A stretch of DNA of 64,000 bases from Magnetococcales bacterium (GTDB lineage: Bacteria > Pseudomonadota > Magnetococcia > Magnetococcales > Magnetaquicoccaceae), in assembly GCA_015231755.1 (NCBI GenBank), contig JADGAZ010000002.1, positions 124,001 through 188,000 on the forward strand, in the 5' to 3' direction. The translations under genes and the position numbers were made by a program. Positions within the stretch are counted from its first letter, which is position 1, and each line of letters starts with the position of its first letter. The notes beneath the pieces are model-generated. The model made no database searches and was not told where the DNA came from. It worked only from the letters and a program-made list of their open reading frames with translations. Below are positions 20,354-29,511 of the stretch, piece by piece.

Positions 20354-23004
20354 ACCAATTTCTCCTCGATCCAGGCCGTAGCCACGGCCAATGCCTCATT
20401 GAGCGCCTCGGGACGGGTACCGCCCCCCATCGCCATATCCGGACGGCCTCCTCCCTTGCCACCCACCACAGGAGCCACGGCCTGCATCCACTCTCCGGCC
20501 TTGCAACGCCCCGTCATATCCTTGGTGACCCCGGCCAACAAGCTCACCTTGCCCTCTTCGGGCAGTCCCAGAAAAATCGCGCCGGAACCAAGCTTATCCC
20601 GGATCCGATCCGCCAGATCCCGCAACCCCTTGGCATCCACCCCGGAAACCCCGGCCACCAAGTAGCGCAGGCCACCCTTTTCTCGGACACGACCCAGCAA
20701 CTCGTCCACCGTGGAACCGGCCAGGGCGGATTTGGATTTCTCCAGTTCCCGCTCCAACTCGGCGCGTCGGGTCAGGAGTTTCTCCACACCCGCCAGCGCC
20801 TCGGCAGGGGGCAGTTTCAACAAGCCCGCCACCCGTTGCAACAGCCGGGCATCCGTCAGAAAGCTCTGTCTGGCCCGCTCGCCGCACACCGCCTCCAAAC
20901 GTCGCACCCCCGCCGCCACCGCCGCCTCGGAGACGATGCGCATCAGGCCGATATCCCCGGTGCGGGCCACATGGGTGCCGCCACACAACTCCAACGACGG
21001 CCCCAGCCGCACCACCCGCACCCGATCCCCGTATTTTTCGCCGAACAGGGCCATGGCTCCGGCGCGGATCGCCTCATCCGGGGTCATCACCTCCGTGATC
21101 TGGGCCGCATTGTCCAGAATCGCCCCGTTCACCAGGGATTCGACCCGTTCCAGCTCTTCGGGGGTCACCGCCTGATAGTGGGAGAAGTCGAAACGCAACC
21201 GCTCCGGTCCCACCTGGGATCCGGCCTGTTTCACATGCTCGCCCAGCACCTGCTTGAGGGCCCAGTGCAGCAGATGGGTGGCGGAGTGGTGCCAACGCAC
21301 CGCGCGCCGCCGGGTTGCGTCCACGGTCAAAGTGACCGCATCCCCCACCGCCAAGGTGCCCGAGGCCACCCGCACCTGATGCACGATCAGATCCGCCACA
21401 GGCCGACGGGTATCCGTCACCTCGCAACGGGTCTCCCCGGCCACGATCCAGCCCGCATCCCCCACCTGTCCCCCGGATTCGCCATAAAAGGGGGTCTGAT
21501 CACACACCACTCCCCCCTCCTCGCCAGCATTCAGGGACAACACCAATCCCCGCCCGCTCACCAGCGCCCGCACCCGGGCCGTGGCGCTCTCGTCCCCGTA
21601 ACCCACGAAGGAGACCGCTCCCCCATCGGCCAGAATTTCGTGATAAACCGCCGCGATCCCCTCATCCCCGGAGCCGGACCAAGCGGCCCGGGCCATGGCC
21701 TTCTGACGGGCCATGCGTTGCTCGAACCCTTCCATGTCCAGTTCGATGCCCCGATCCCGCAGAATGTCGGCGGTCAGATCCACCGGGAAGCCGTAGGTGT
21801 CGTAGAGGGTGAACACCACCTCCCCATCCAGACGATCCCCGGCCTTGAGGGTGGCGGTGGCCCCATCCAGGAGCTTCATGCCGGAACCCAGGGTGGTGAC
21901 GAAACGACGCTCCTCGTTTTCCACCACCGTGCTGATCGCCTGTTGCTGGGCGACCAGTTCCGGGTAGACCCGACCCATCTTGTCCACCAGGGTCGGCACC
22001 AGACGAAACAGAAACGGCTCCTCCGTGCCCAACAGCCGACCATGACGCATGGCCCGACGCATGATGCGCCGCAGCACATACCCCCGTCCCTCGTTGGAGG
22101 GCAACACCCCGTCGGCGATCAGAAAACCCACCGCCCGGATGTGATCGGCGATCACCTGCAACGAGATGGTCTCCCGGGACATCCCTCCCCCGCTGTCCGT
22201 GGCACGGGTCACATCCGGCTGTCCGGTCCAACGGGCCGCCGCCTGCATCAAAGGCTGGAACAGATCCGAATCGTAGTTGTTGGTGCGTCCCTGCAACACC
22301 ACGGCGAGCCGTTCCAGACCCGCTCCGGTATCGATGCAGGGTCTGGGCAAGGGGGTCAGGGTGCCGTCGGCGCTGCGGTCGTATTGCATGAAGACCAGAT
22401 TCCAGATCTCCACGAAGCGGTCCCCGTCCTGATCCGGGGTGCCGGGGGGGCCACCGGGAATGGCGGGTCCGTGATCATAGAAGATTTCGGAACAGGGACC
22501 GCAGGGACCAGTCGGACCCATGGACCAAAAATTGTCGCTGGTGGCGATACGGATGATCCGCTCCGCGGGCAGTCCGAGGGTGTTGTGCCAGATGTCGTAG
22601 GCTTCCTGATCTTCGGCGTAGACCGTCACCAGCAGCCGATCGAGGGGCAGACCCAGTTCACGGGTCACGAACTCCCAGGCCAGAGGGATGGCCTGCTCCT
22701 TGAAATAATCCCCGAAGGAGAAATTTCCCAGCATCTCGAAAAAGGTGTGATGGCGCGCGGTGCGACCCACGTTTTCCAGATCGTTGTGTTTGCCCCCGGC
22801 GCGCACGCATTTTTGCACACTCACCGCTCTGGGATTGACACGACGCTCCCGACCGAGAAACACCCCCTTGAACTGGTTCATGCCCGCGTTGGTGAACAGC
22901 AGGGTGGGATCGTTGTCGGGCACCAGACTGGAGGAGGTTACCGCCTCATGTCCCTTGCTTTGGAAAAACGACACAAAACGGTCGCGAATGTCATCAGCCG
23001 TCAT
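20350..23004 (-). CDS. alaS: Alanine--tRNA ligase
   Basis: AlaRS charges tRNA-Ala. The 884-aa protein has the full set of domains: class II catalytic core (LLFTNAGMNQFKGVFLG near 40, GPTGPCGPCSEI near 160), the editing domain with HHSATHLLHWALK and the zinc-site CGGTH, and the C-Ala domain ending in a Gly-rich stretch (GGKGGGRPDMAMGGG). The start ATG 23004 (MTADDIRDRF) is chosen over an in-frame upstream ATG because the homologous region begins there. recX lies 63 bases upstream and the zinc-ribbon gene overlaps the stop. Confidence 0.97.
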   Translation of the reverse strand: MTADDIRDRFVSFFQSKGHEAVTSSSLVPDNDPTLLFTNAGMNQFKGVFLGRERRVNPRAVSVQKCVRAGGKHNDLENVGRTARHHTFFEMLGNFSFGDYFKEQAIPLAWEFVTRELGLPLDRLLVTVYAEDQEAYDIWHNTLGLPAERIIRIATSDNFWSMGPTGPCGPCSEIFYDHGPAIPGGPPGTPDQDGDRFVEIWNLVFMQYDRSADGTLTPLPRPCIDTGAGLERLAVVLQGRTNNYDSDLFQPLMQAAARWTGQPDVTRATDSGGGMSRETISLQVIADHIRAVGFLIADGVLPSNEGRGYVLRRIMRRAMRHGRLLGTEEPFLFRLVPTLVDKMGRVYPELVAQQQAISTVVENEERRFVTTLGSGMKLLDGATATLKAGDRLDGEVVFTLYDTYGFPVDLTADILRDRGIELDMEGFEQRMARQKAMARAAWSGSGDEGIAAVYHEILADGGAVSFVGYGDESATARVRALVSGRGLVLSLNAGEEGGVVCDQTPFYGESGGQVGDAGWIVAGETRCEVTDTRRPVADLIVHQVRVASGTLAVGDAVTLTVDATRRRAVRWHHSATHLLHWALKQVLGEHVKQAGSQVGPERLRFDFSHYQAVTPEELERVESLVNGAILDNAAQITEVMTPDEAIRAGAMALFGEKYGDRVRVVRLGPSLELCGGTHVARTGDIGLMRIVSEAAVAAGVRRLEAVCGERARQSFLTDARLLQRVAGLLKLPPAEALAGVEKLLTRRAELERELEKSKSALAGSTVDELLGRVREKGGLRYLVAGVSGVDAKGLRDLADRIRDKLGSGAIFLGLPEEGKVSLLAGVTKDMTGRCKAGEWMQAVAPVVGGKGGGRPDMAMGGGTRPEALNEALAVATAWIEEKLV

Positions 23005-23067
23005 GATCACCTCGATGCGGCCCGCGCCGTCCATGCGGAGCGGGCTTGATAAAAGATATCCTGAAAA

Positions 23068-23547
23068 TCAATGAATGCCTCCATCCAGGGCAGCCTGGAT
23101 CACCTCCGGATCAAATCCCCGCCGCGCCAGAAACGCATAACGTCTGCGGCGTTCCCGAAAATCCGACGGTTCCCATACACCCTCCGCGCCATAGTGGCGA
23201 CGCAACGCCTCTTTGGCCCGCGATACCGAATCCGATTCCTCTCCGGCCTCCCGCAACGCCTGGGTGACAAGCGCCGCGTCCAGACCCAAAGAGCGCAATT
23301 CGGCCCGGATCCGCCCTTCTCCCCATCCCCGTTCCAGCCGCACCCGCACCCGGGAGGCGGCGAAGGCCGAATCGTTCAGATAACCCAACTCCCGACAGCG
23401 GGCCAACACGCCGTTTATCTGCGCTTCGGTGGCGCCCTGACTTTTCAGTCGCCAAGCCAACTCCTGCTCTCCATAGCTGCGCCGGGCCAGCCAGCGGAGC
23501 GCCTGGGCATAACAGGTTTCAGCCGTCATGCCTTCCGCGGTCTCCAT
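23068..23547 (-). CDS. recX: Regulatory protein RecX
   Basis: RecX binds RecA filaments and limits recombination and SOS activity. The 159-aa protein has the three-helix repeats of the family (AQALRWLARRSYGEQELAWRL, then LGYLNDSAFAASRVR and YAFLARRGFDPEVIQAAL). The ATG at 23547 overlaps the flhB stop (TGATG) and is preferred over the GTG one codon upstream. recA itself is not in the window; recX beside alaS is common in proteobacteria. Confidence 0.92.
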   Translation of the reverse strand: METAEGMTAETCYAQALRWLARRSYGEQELAWRLKSQGATEAQINGVLARCRELGYLNDSAFAASRVRVRLERGWGEGRIRAELRSLGLDAALVTQALREAGEESDSVSRAKEALRRHYGAEGVWEPSDFRERRRRYAFLARRGFDPEVIQAALDGGIH

Positions 23548-24617
23548 CACCGCCGCATGCCCCGCAGACCGTACACATAGGCCAGCACCTCGGCCACGGC
23601 CTTGAACAGCTCATGGGGAATCGCCCGATCCAGATCCACATCCTTGAACAAGGTACGCGCCAATGGTGGATTCTCGACAATCGGCACCCGATTGCCCCGG
23701 GCGGTTTCCCGGATCCGTTCGGCCACCCGCCCCCGACCTTTGGCGATCAGCTTGGGAGCGGCCATCTTGCCCTGCTGATACAGCAAGGCCACCGCCACAT
23801 GGGTCGGGTTGGTGATCACCACATCCGCCTTGGGCACTTCGGCCATCATGCGTCGCTGGGCCATCTCCCGCTGGATCTGGCGAATGCGGCTTTTGACCAG
23901 CGGATCGCCTTCCATCTGTTTGAGCTCATCCTTGACCTCCTGCTTGGTCATGCGCAAGGCTTTGGTATGCTCGAACTTCTGGTAGATGTAATCGAACAGC
24001 GCAAAGGCCAAAAAAGCCAGAGTCACTTTCCACAACACAGCCAGGGAGTCTTTTCCCAAGGCCATGGTCACCTGCTCGATGGAGGTGGCCGTCCAGCCCA
24101 TAATCTCCGGCAGACTCCCGCTGATGGACTGGTAGACCACCAGGGAAATGATGGACATCTTGAGGACGGACTTGAACAGATCCACCAAAGAACGGGTGGA
24201 AAACAAACGCTTGAGTCCGGTCCAGGGATTGAGCTTGGAAAATTTTGGGGTCAGGGGTTCCAGGCTGAACAAAAATCCGTGCTGAACCACCGAACCGAAA
24301 AACGCCATCGCAACAAAGACCAACAAGAACGGCGCCATATCCACAAGCATACTCAGCAAGACCCCGTCCATCAACACCGCGACCCCCTGTTCGGTCAAGT
24401 CGTCGCTGATGGCTCCGCCCAGAAAAAACCGCATTTTCTCCTGAAGGGCATTCCAGAACGCCCCGCCGTGAAAATAAAAGACCCCCGTGGCCCCGAGCAG
24501 CAACAAAGCGGTGCCCACTTCCCGGGAGTTGGCCACCTGTCCCTTGTTGCGGGCATCCCCCAGCCGCTTGCCCGTGGGGTCTTCGGTCTTGGAATCGTTG
24601 TCGGCGTCTTCGGCCAT
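23547..24617 (-). CDS. flhB: Flagellar export switch protein FlhB
   Basis: FlhB is an inner-membrane part of the flagellar type III export gate that switches substrate class after self-cleavage. The 356-aa protein begins with EDPTGKRLGDARNKGQ, the normal FlhB N-terminus. Four hydrophobic segments span about residues 30-210. The NPTH autocleavage site lies in VITNPTHVAVALLY near residue 266. ATG 24617 follows a GAGGGAG site. No other flagellar gene is in the window, so it is separated from the main export genes, though the gene is intact. Confidence 0.95.
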   Translation of the reverse strand: MAEDADNDSKTEDPTGKRLGDARNKGQVANSREVGTALLLLGATGVFYFHGGAFWNALQEKMRFFLGGAISDDLTEQGVAVLMDGVLLSMLVDMAPFLLVFVAMAFFGSVVQHGFLFSLEPLTPKFSKLNPWTGLKRLFSTRSLVDLFKSVLKMSIISLVVYQSISGSLPEIMGWTATSIEQVTMALGKDSLAVLWKVTLAFLAFALFDYIYQKFEHTKALRMTKQEVKDELKQMEGDPLVKSRIRQIQREMAQRRMMAEVPKADVVITNPTHVAVALLYQQGKMAAPKLIAKGRGRVAERIRETARGNRVPIVENPPLARTLFKDVDLDRAIPHELFKAVAEVLAYVYGLRGMRR

Positions 24618-24865
24618 GACGCGGCGTCTCCCTCGAACGCGGCCCAACCATTAAGAGAAACCTTTCATCCTTTCGACACGGTTGCTGCCCTTAAAATAAC
24701 CAGCAGACCCGTGTCCAGCGGATTATTGTAACTCCTTTGCCGCATTATCGAAAGGGCAGCCGTCCAGCCATCTTGCAAAACCCGATCCCCGGCACCCCGG
24801 CTGATCACATCCAGCGCAACGGTACCGCGAATCGGGTCAGCCCCCGTGACGTGATCCGGTTTTGA

Positions 24866-25423
24866 TCAGCGCCCGTAATGGCCTGTGAGTCTGGCATGGG
24901 CCAACGAGTTGGCATTCACCAGATAGCCCACCAGGGAGGCGGTGGCTCCCGACGGGACCTCCAACTTTTCGACCTTGAGGGCATGCAGGGTGAAATGATA
25001 CGGGTGTTGGCCATGTCCCACCGGAGGACAGGGACCGCCCCAACCCGGCGCTCCGAAGTCGGTTCCACTCTGTTTGGCGCCCGGAACCATGGCGGAGCCA
25101 TCCCCCTTGCCCGCACCCTGGGGCAAGGCCGTCACCGAGGCCGGCAGGTCATACACCACCCAATGCCACCATCCGGCCCCGCCCGTGGGGGCGTTCGGAT
25201 CATGGACCAGCAGGGCGAAACTTTTGGTCTCCGGAGGTGCGCCCTTCCAGGCCAAAGCCGGGGAGATGTTCCCGCCGTCGCAGCCAAATCCCTTGAAAAT
25301 AAACTTCTGGTCAAAAGTCCCCCCGTCTGGCAGGTCGGCGCTGGTCAATTCCATGGCTCCGGCCCCGCCGACCATTCCCCACACCAGACCCGACACCATC
25401 CACCCCATCCACCACTTTTTCAT
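24866..25423 (-). CDS. YbhB/YbcL-family (PEBP-like) secreted protein
   Basis: The 185-aa protein begins with a signal peptide (MKKWWMGWMVSGLVWGMVG, cleavage probably after AGA near 23). The rest is a phosphatidylethanolamine-binding-protein-like fold, with FGCDGGNISPALAWKGAP, HDPNAPTGG and WWHWVVYDLP, the conserved ligand-pocket segments of the bacterial YbhB group, and the late GPCPPVGHGQHPYHF. Function is unclear in bacteria; the signal peptide places it in the periplasm. An AAGGAG site precedes the ATG. The 248 bases between it and flhB show no further gene. Confidence 0.88.
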   Translation of the reverse strand: MKKWWMGWMVSGLVWGMVGGAGAMELTSADLPDGGTFDQKFIFKGFGCDGGNISPALAWKGAPPETKSFALLVHDPNAPTGGAGWWHWVVYDLPASVTALPQGAGKGDGSAMVPGAKQSGTDFGAPGWGGPCPPVGHGQHPYHFTLHALKVEKLEVPSGATASLVGYLVNANSLAHARLTGHYGR

Positions 25424-25561
25424 GCCGCTCTCCTTGGTTTTCGATTCCTGACGATTCGGTCACCCAGCCCCCAGGCTGCTTCCACCCCATGAAAAATATG
25501 GTACACTCAACCGAATGTACACGCCATCCACAACCCGAACGGCCACTTTTCGCGTGCAGCC

Positions 25562-26398
25562 ATGACCGAATCCGACTCCGATCACACCCACCGCAAATAT
25601 CTGGCCCTTCAGGAACACCTGAAAACCCTGGGAACGGTTCTGGTGGCCTTTTCCGGCGGGGTGGACAGCACCTTCTTGGTGCGGGCCGTGCAGGAGGCGG
25701 GAATCGCCCATCTGGCGGTCACGGCCCGTTCCCCCACCATGCCGGCGCGGGATCTGGCGGATGTCCTGAATCTGGTGCAACAGTGGAATGTCCAGCATCG
25801 ACTGATCGACAGCGACGAAATCAACGATCCGAACTTCGCACGCAACGCGCCGGATCGCTGTTTCCACTGCAAAAGTGATCTGTTTGGACGATTGACCGAA
25901 CTGGCCAAAGAGGAAGGATATGCCCACGTTCTCGACGGCAGCACCACCGACGACTTGAACGATTACCGACCCGGCATGCAGGCCAAAAAACGCTTCGGGG
26001 TCTCAAGCCCCCTGCTGGAAGCCGGACTGACCAAAGCGGAAATCCGTCAACTCTCCCAAAAAAAGGGGCTGACGACCTGGAACAAGCCCGCCTCCCCCTG
26101 TCTGTCGTCGCGGATTGTCTACGGCGAACCGATCCGGGTGGAGTCCCTGCGCATGGTGGAACAGGCGGAAAACGGTCTGCGCGCCCTGGGATTCACCACG
26201 CTGCGGGTACGCAAACAAGGTGAGACCGCCCGCATCGAACTCACCGAACCGGAGATGTCCCGACTGTTGGAGACAGGCTTGCGCCAGCAGGTGAGTCAAA
26301 TCGTGCGCGCCTGCGGTTTTCAGTTCGTCACCCTGGATCTGGAAGGGTTCCAGAGTGGCAAACTCAACCGTTCCCTTCCGGTGATATCGGCGGGATAG
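25562..26398 (+). CDS. larE: LarE-family ATP-dependent sulfur transferase
   Basis: LarE makes the thio groups of the nickel-pincer nucleotide cofactor from adenylated P2CMN. The 278-aa protein has the PP-loop SGGVDST at 31-37. Cysteines at about 100 and 103 (RCFHCK) and 180 (PCLSSR) match the three-Cys arrangement of LarE forms that use a [4Fe-4S] cluster, rather than the single sacrificial Cys of the Lactobacillus enzyme. larB and larC are not adjacent, so the acceptor in this genome cannot be confirmed; a related sulfur-insertion role is possible. Confidence 0.87.
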   Translation: MTESDSDHTHRKYLALQEHLKTLGTVLVAFSGGVDSTFLVRAVQEAGIAHLAVTARSPTMPARDLADVLNLVQQWNVQHRLIDSDEINDPNFARNAPDRCFHCKSDLFGRLTELAKEEGYAHVLDGSTTDDLNDYRPGMQAKKRFGVSSPLLEAGLTKAEIRQLSQKKGLTTWNKPASPCLSSRIVYGEPIRVESLRMVEQAENGLRALGFTTLRVRKQGETARIELTEPEMSRLLETGLRQQVSQIVRACGFQFVTLDLEGFQSGKLNRSLPVISAG

Positions 26399-26413
26399 CC
26401 GGTTTCCCCCGGA

Positions 26414-27091
26414 TCAGCCGCACTTGGAATAGCCGCACTCCAGACAGGTATCGCAGCCGTCGAGACGGGTCACGGAAAGCTGACCGCATTTGGGACACTG
26501 GGCATTGCCCAATCCACCCCGTTCCACCACCGCCTGACGCTTGGCCGCCAATTCCGGGGATATTTCAGGGGGTTGCATCATGCCGATTTTCATCAAATGG
26601 CGTTCGATGCACTCGCCGATCTCCGCCACCAGACTGGGCATATACTTGCCGCCGGGCTTGAAATAGCCACCTCTGGGATCGAAAACCGAACGCATCTCCT
26701 CCACCAGAAACGTGGCGTCCCCCCCATGCCGAAACACGGCGGACATCACCCGGGTCAGGGCCACGATCCAGGCAAAGTTGTCCATGTTCTTGGAATTGAT
26801 AAAAATCTCAAATGGACGCCTTCTGCCGTTGACCACAATATCGTTGATGGTCACGTAAAAGGCATGCTCGAACAGCGGCGTCTTGATCTTGTAGGTGCTT
26901 CCCTCCAGATCCTCCGGGCGTCGCAGCACCGGCTGCAACTGGATCACCTCCGCCATCGGCTTGGAGGCCTGGGTGGTGGGTTCGGGTTCCGGCTCGGGGG
27001 CGGGCGCCGGGGTCGGTGTCGAAACCGCCTCCTCATTTTTTTTGGCCGCCACCTCGAATCCCACAATCTTTTTCTGGATCTTGACCGTCAT
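26414..27091 (-). CDS. nrdJb: Class II ribonucleotide reductase small part, TSCPD-domain protein (NrdJb-like)
   Basis: The 225-aa protein has a short basic N-terminus, a Pro/Glu/Ala linker (about 25-45), then a TSCPD-like domain (TPLFEHAFYVTINDIV, MDNFAWIVALTRVMSAVFRHGGD) and a Cys-rich end (CPKCG, CDTCLECG, C). The final cysteines are those that re-reduce the active site in B12-dependent reductases. In many bacteria this module is fused to the catalytic chain; here it is a separate gene, as in the nrdJab arrangement. The start MTVKIQKK at 27091 is chosen. It follows nrdJa on the minus strand across a 293-base gap that holds the inverted repeat pair. Confidence 0.84.
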   Translation of the reverse strand: MTVKIQKKIVGFEVAAKKNEEAVSTPTPAPAPEPEPEPTTQASKPMAEVIQLQPVLRRPEDLEGSTYKIKTPLFEHAFYVTINDIVVNGRRRPFEIFINSKNMDNFAWIVALTRVMSAVFRHGGDATFLVEEMRSVFDPRGGYFKPGGKYMPSLVAEIGECIERHLMKIGMMQPPEISPELAAKRQAVVERGGLGNAQCPKCGQLSVTRLDGCDTCLECGYSKCG

Positions 27092-27244
27092 CGAAAATTC
27101 CTCGTCAAAAATACCCACGCCAAGCCACACCGGATTCCTGAAATCGACCGGCAGGGCTCTTCCGCCCGATTGTCGACCAGATCACAGCAAGATTTACGCC
27201 GGAACGCGCCACGTTAACCCGTGCCCCAAACAATCAAACCATTG

Positions 27245-27294
27245 AAAAACAAAGAAGGGGTCTGGGGAATTCTTTCCCCAGGAATTTGAATTTA
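27245..27294 (+). repeat. Dispersed hairpin repeat, copy 2 (short form)
   Basis: This copy reads AAACAAAGAAGGGGTCT, then the stem GGGGAATTCTTTCCCC, then AGGAATTTGAATTT. It is inverted relative to copy 3, 26 bases away, so the two together make a long hairpin on either strand. Compared with the other copies, the G-to-A change in the left arm is matched by a C-to-T change in the right arm. Confidence 0.75.
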
Positions 27295-27320
27295 ATCTTT
27301 AAAAAACAATTTTTTCTTTT

Positions 27321-27372
27321 AAAGTCAAATTCCTGGGGGATGAATCCCCCAGACCCCCTCTTTTTTTTCAAT
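27321..27372 (-). repeat. Dispersed hairpin repeat, copy 3 (short form)
   Basis: Read on the minus strand: ATTGAAAAAAAAGAGG, GGGTCTGGGGGATTCAT, CCCCCAGGAATTTGACTTT. It begins 12 bases after the nrdJa stop. On the plus strand the hairpin runs into CTCTTTTTTTT, a T-run. With copy 2 it forms a roughly 120-base inverted structure in the nrdJa-nrdJb gap, which may lower transcription of nrdJb or protect mRNA ends. Confidence 0.75.
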
Positions 27373-27384
27373 AGTGGGTGCAAC

Positions 27385-29511
27385 TTACAGCTTGCCGTAA
27401 TAGCCCTCCTTCAAGGCATCATAGAGATTGGCGGCGGTGTGCAGTTCGCCGTCGTACTCCACCTCCTCATCCCCCCGCAGTTCCACGGTTTCACCGTTTT
27501 CCAACGTAAAACGATAGGTGGTGTTGGCCAGATCCTGATTCTTGACCAAAACCCCCTGAAACGCCTCGGGATTGAAACGGAACGTGGTGCAACCCTTCAA
27601 GCCGCTCTCATAAGCTTTGAGATAGATATCCTTGAAGCGGTCAAACGGAAAATCCGTCGGCACGTTGATGGTCTTGGAGATGGACGAATCGATCCATTTC
27701 TGGGCGGCGGCCTGAATTTCCACATGATCTTCCGGCGCGATGGCGCTGGCATCCACGAAATTCTCCGGCAGTCGCGCCGCCTCATCGTTGACATACGGAT
27801 CCGCCAACGGATTGATCAAGGTGCGATAGGCGAGCAACTCATAGGAGAAGACATCGATTTTTTCTTTGGTTTTTCTCCCCGCCACAATCACATTGCGGGA
27901 ATATTTATGGGAAAAACTCGGCTCGATGCCATTGGAACAGTTGTTGCCCAGGGACAAGGCGATGGTCCCGGTGGGGGCGATGGAGGTGTGATGGGTGAAA
28001 CGACAGCCGTGTTCGGCAATCCGCTGACGCAACGCCGCCGGAAACTGGGCCATGTAATGGCTGTATTGGGCCAGCAACACCCGCCCCGGCACCCGATCCC
28101 CCACACGAATGCCATCCTTGACCATATGGGGACGCTTGGCCATCATCACCTCGTCCACGGTGAACAACTCCTCCATGATCGGGGCCGGACCCTTTTCCAG
28201 CGCCAACTCCACCCCGGCCTCCCAACCGACGATGGCCATCTCCCGGGCCACCTGCTCGGTGAAACGGACCGACGCCCCATCCCCATAGATCATGTTCAAC
28301 ATCACGATGGCCGAACCCAATCCCATGAAGCCCATGCCATGACGCCGCTTGTGGGCGATTTCGGCGGCCTGGGGGGCCAAAGGCAGACCGTGGATCTCCA
28401 CCACGTTGTCGAGCATGCGGGTGAACACCCGCACCACCTCCCGAAACCGGGGCCAGTCGAACCCGGCCTGGGGGGTGAAGGGATGATCCACGAACCGGGT
28501 CAGGTTGATCGAACCCAGCAGACAGGCTCCATGGGGGGGCAAAGGCTGTTCGCCACACGGATTGGTGGAACGGATCTCCTCGCAAAACCAGTTGTTGTTC
28601 ATCTCGTTGACCTTGTCGATGAGAATGAACCCCGGTTCGGCGTAGTCGTAGGTGGAGGTCATGATCAGATCCCACAACCGCCTGGCGGGCAGCCGGCGAT
28701 AGACCCGACAGGCCACCTCTCCCCGATCGTTGGTGCGGTAGGGCGGAGTGGTCACCGGCCAGGGGCGATAGACCAGCTTCACCTGCGGATCCTCCAGTTC
28801 GCTGGGATTGGCGGGAAAGATCAAATCCCACTCCCGATCCTGTTTCACCGCCTCGATGAACGGCGCGGTGATCAGACAGGAGAGATTGAACTGACGCAAA
28901 CGGCCATCCTCCCGCTTGGCGCGGATGAAATCCAGCACGTCGGGATGGGAGATGTCGAAAGTGGCCATCTGGGCCCCCCGTCGTCCCCCCGCCGAGGAGA
29001 TGGTCTTGCACATGGCGTCGAAGATATCCATGAACGACAACGGCCCCGAGGTGCTGGAGCCGGCCCCGGCCACATAGGCCCCCCGGGGACGCAGGGTGGA
29101 AAACTCATAGCCGATGCCGCATCCGGCCTTGAGGGTCAAACCCGCCTCCCGCACCATGTCGAGGATATCCACCATGGAGTCCCGGACCGTCCCGGACACG
29201 GTACAATTGATGGTGCTGGTGGCCGGTTTGTGGGCGCCGGCTCCGGCGTTGGAGACGATCCGCCCTCCCGGAATCGCCCCCTGCCGCAAGGCGTCGAGGA
29301 ATTGCGCCTCCCACCGGCCCCGACTCTCCGGACTCTCCACGCTGGCCAAGGTCGCGGCCACCCGTTGCCAGGTCTCCTCCACAGAGGCATCCACCGGCTC
29401 GCCGCTGGAACGCTTCAGGCGATATTTGCTGTCCCAGATGGACAACGAAGCAGGTTGCATGGCGATCCCTTCCCGGGAAACCCCATGATTGTCGGCAGCA
29501 CGATTGGACAT
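27385..29511 (-). CDS. nrdJa: Adenosylcobalamin-dependent (class II) ribonucleotide reductase, catalytic chain (NrdJa)
   Basis: This enzyme reduces ribonucleotides to deoxyribonucleotides with B12 as radical source, without needing oxygen. The 708-aa protein shows TSTINCTVSGT with the first redox Cys near residue 104, LKAGCGIGYEFSTLRPRG, SSAGGRRGAQMA, and the radical-site finger loop NPCGEQPLPPHGACLLGS near residue 317. ATG 29511 is chosen for its AAGGA site seven bases before; ATG 29547 (12 codons longer) and ATG 29460 are alternatives. The TSCPD part is split off as nrdJb. The leader upstream may be structured (see 29512-29866). Confidence 0.95.
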   Translation of the reverse strand: MSNRAADNHGVSREGIAMQPASLSIWDSKYRLKRSSGEPVDASVEETWQRVAATLASVESPESRGRWEAQFLDALRQGAIPGGRIVSNAGAGAHKPATSTINCTVSGTVRDSMVDILDMVREAGLTLKAGCGIGYEFSTLRPRGAYVAGAGSSTSGPLSFMDIFDAMCKTISSAGGRRGAQMATFDISHPDVLDFIRAKREDGRLRQFNLSCLITAPFIEAVKQDREWDLIFPANPSELEDPQVKLVYRPWPVTTPPYRTNDRGEVACRVYRRLPARRLWDLIMTSTYDYAEPGFILIDKVNEMNNNWFCEEIRSTNPCGEQPLPPHGACLLGSINLTRFVDHPFTPQAGFDWPRFREVVRVFTRMLDNVVEIHGLPLAPQAAEIAHKRRHGMGFMGLGSAIVMLNMIYGDGASVRFTEQVAREMAIVGWEAGVELALEKGPAPIMEELFTVDEVMMAKRPHMVKDGIRVGDRVPGRVLLAQYSHYMAQFPAALRQRIAEHGCRFTHHTSIAPTGTIALSLGNNCSNGIEPSFSHKYSRNVIVAGRKTKEKIDVFSYELLAYRTLINPLADPYVNDEAARLPENFVDASAIAPEDHVEIQAAAQKWIDSSISKTINVPTDFPFDRFKDIYLKAYESGLKGCTTFRFNPEAFQGVLVKNQDLANTTYRFTLENGETVELRGDEEVEYDGELHTAANLYDALKEGYYGKL

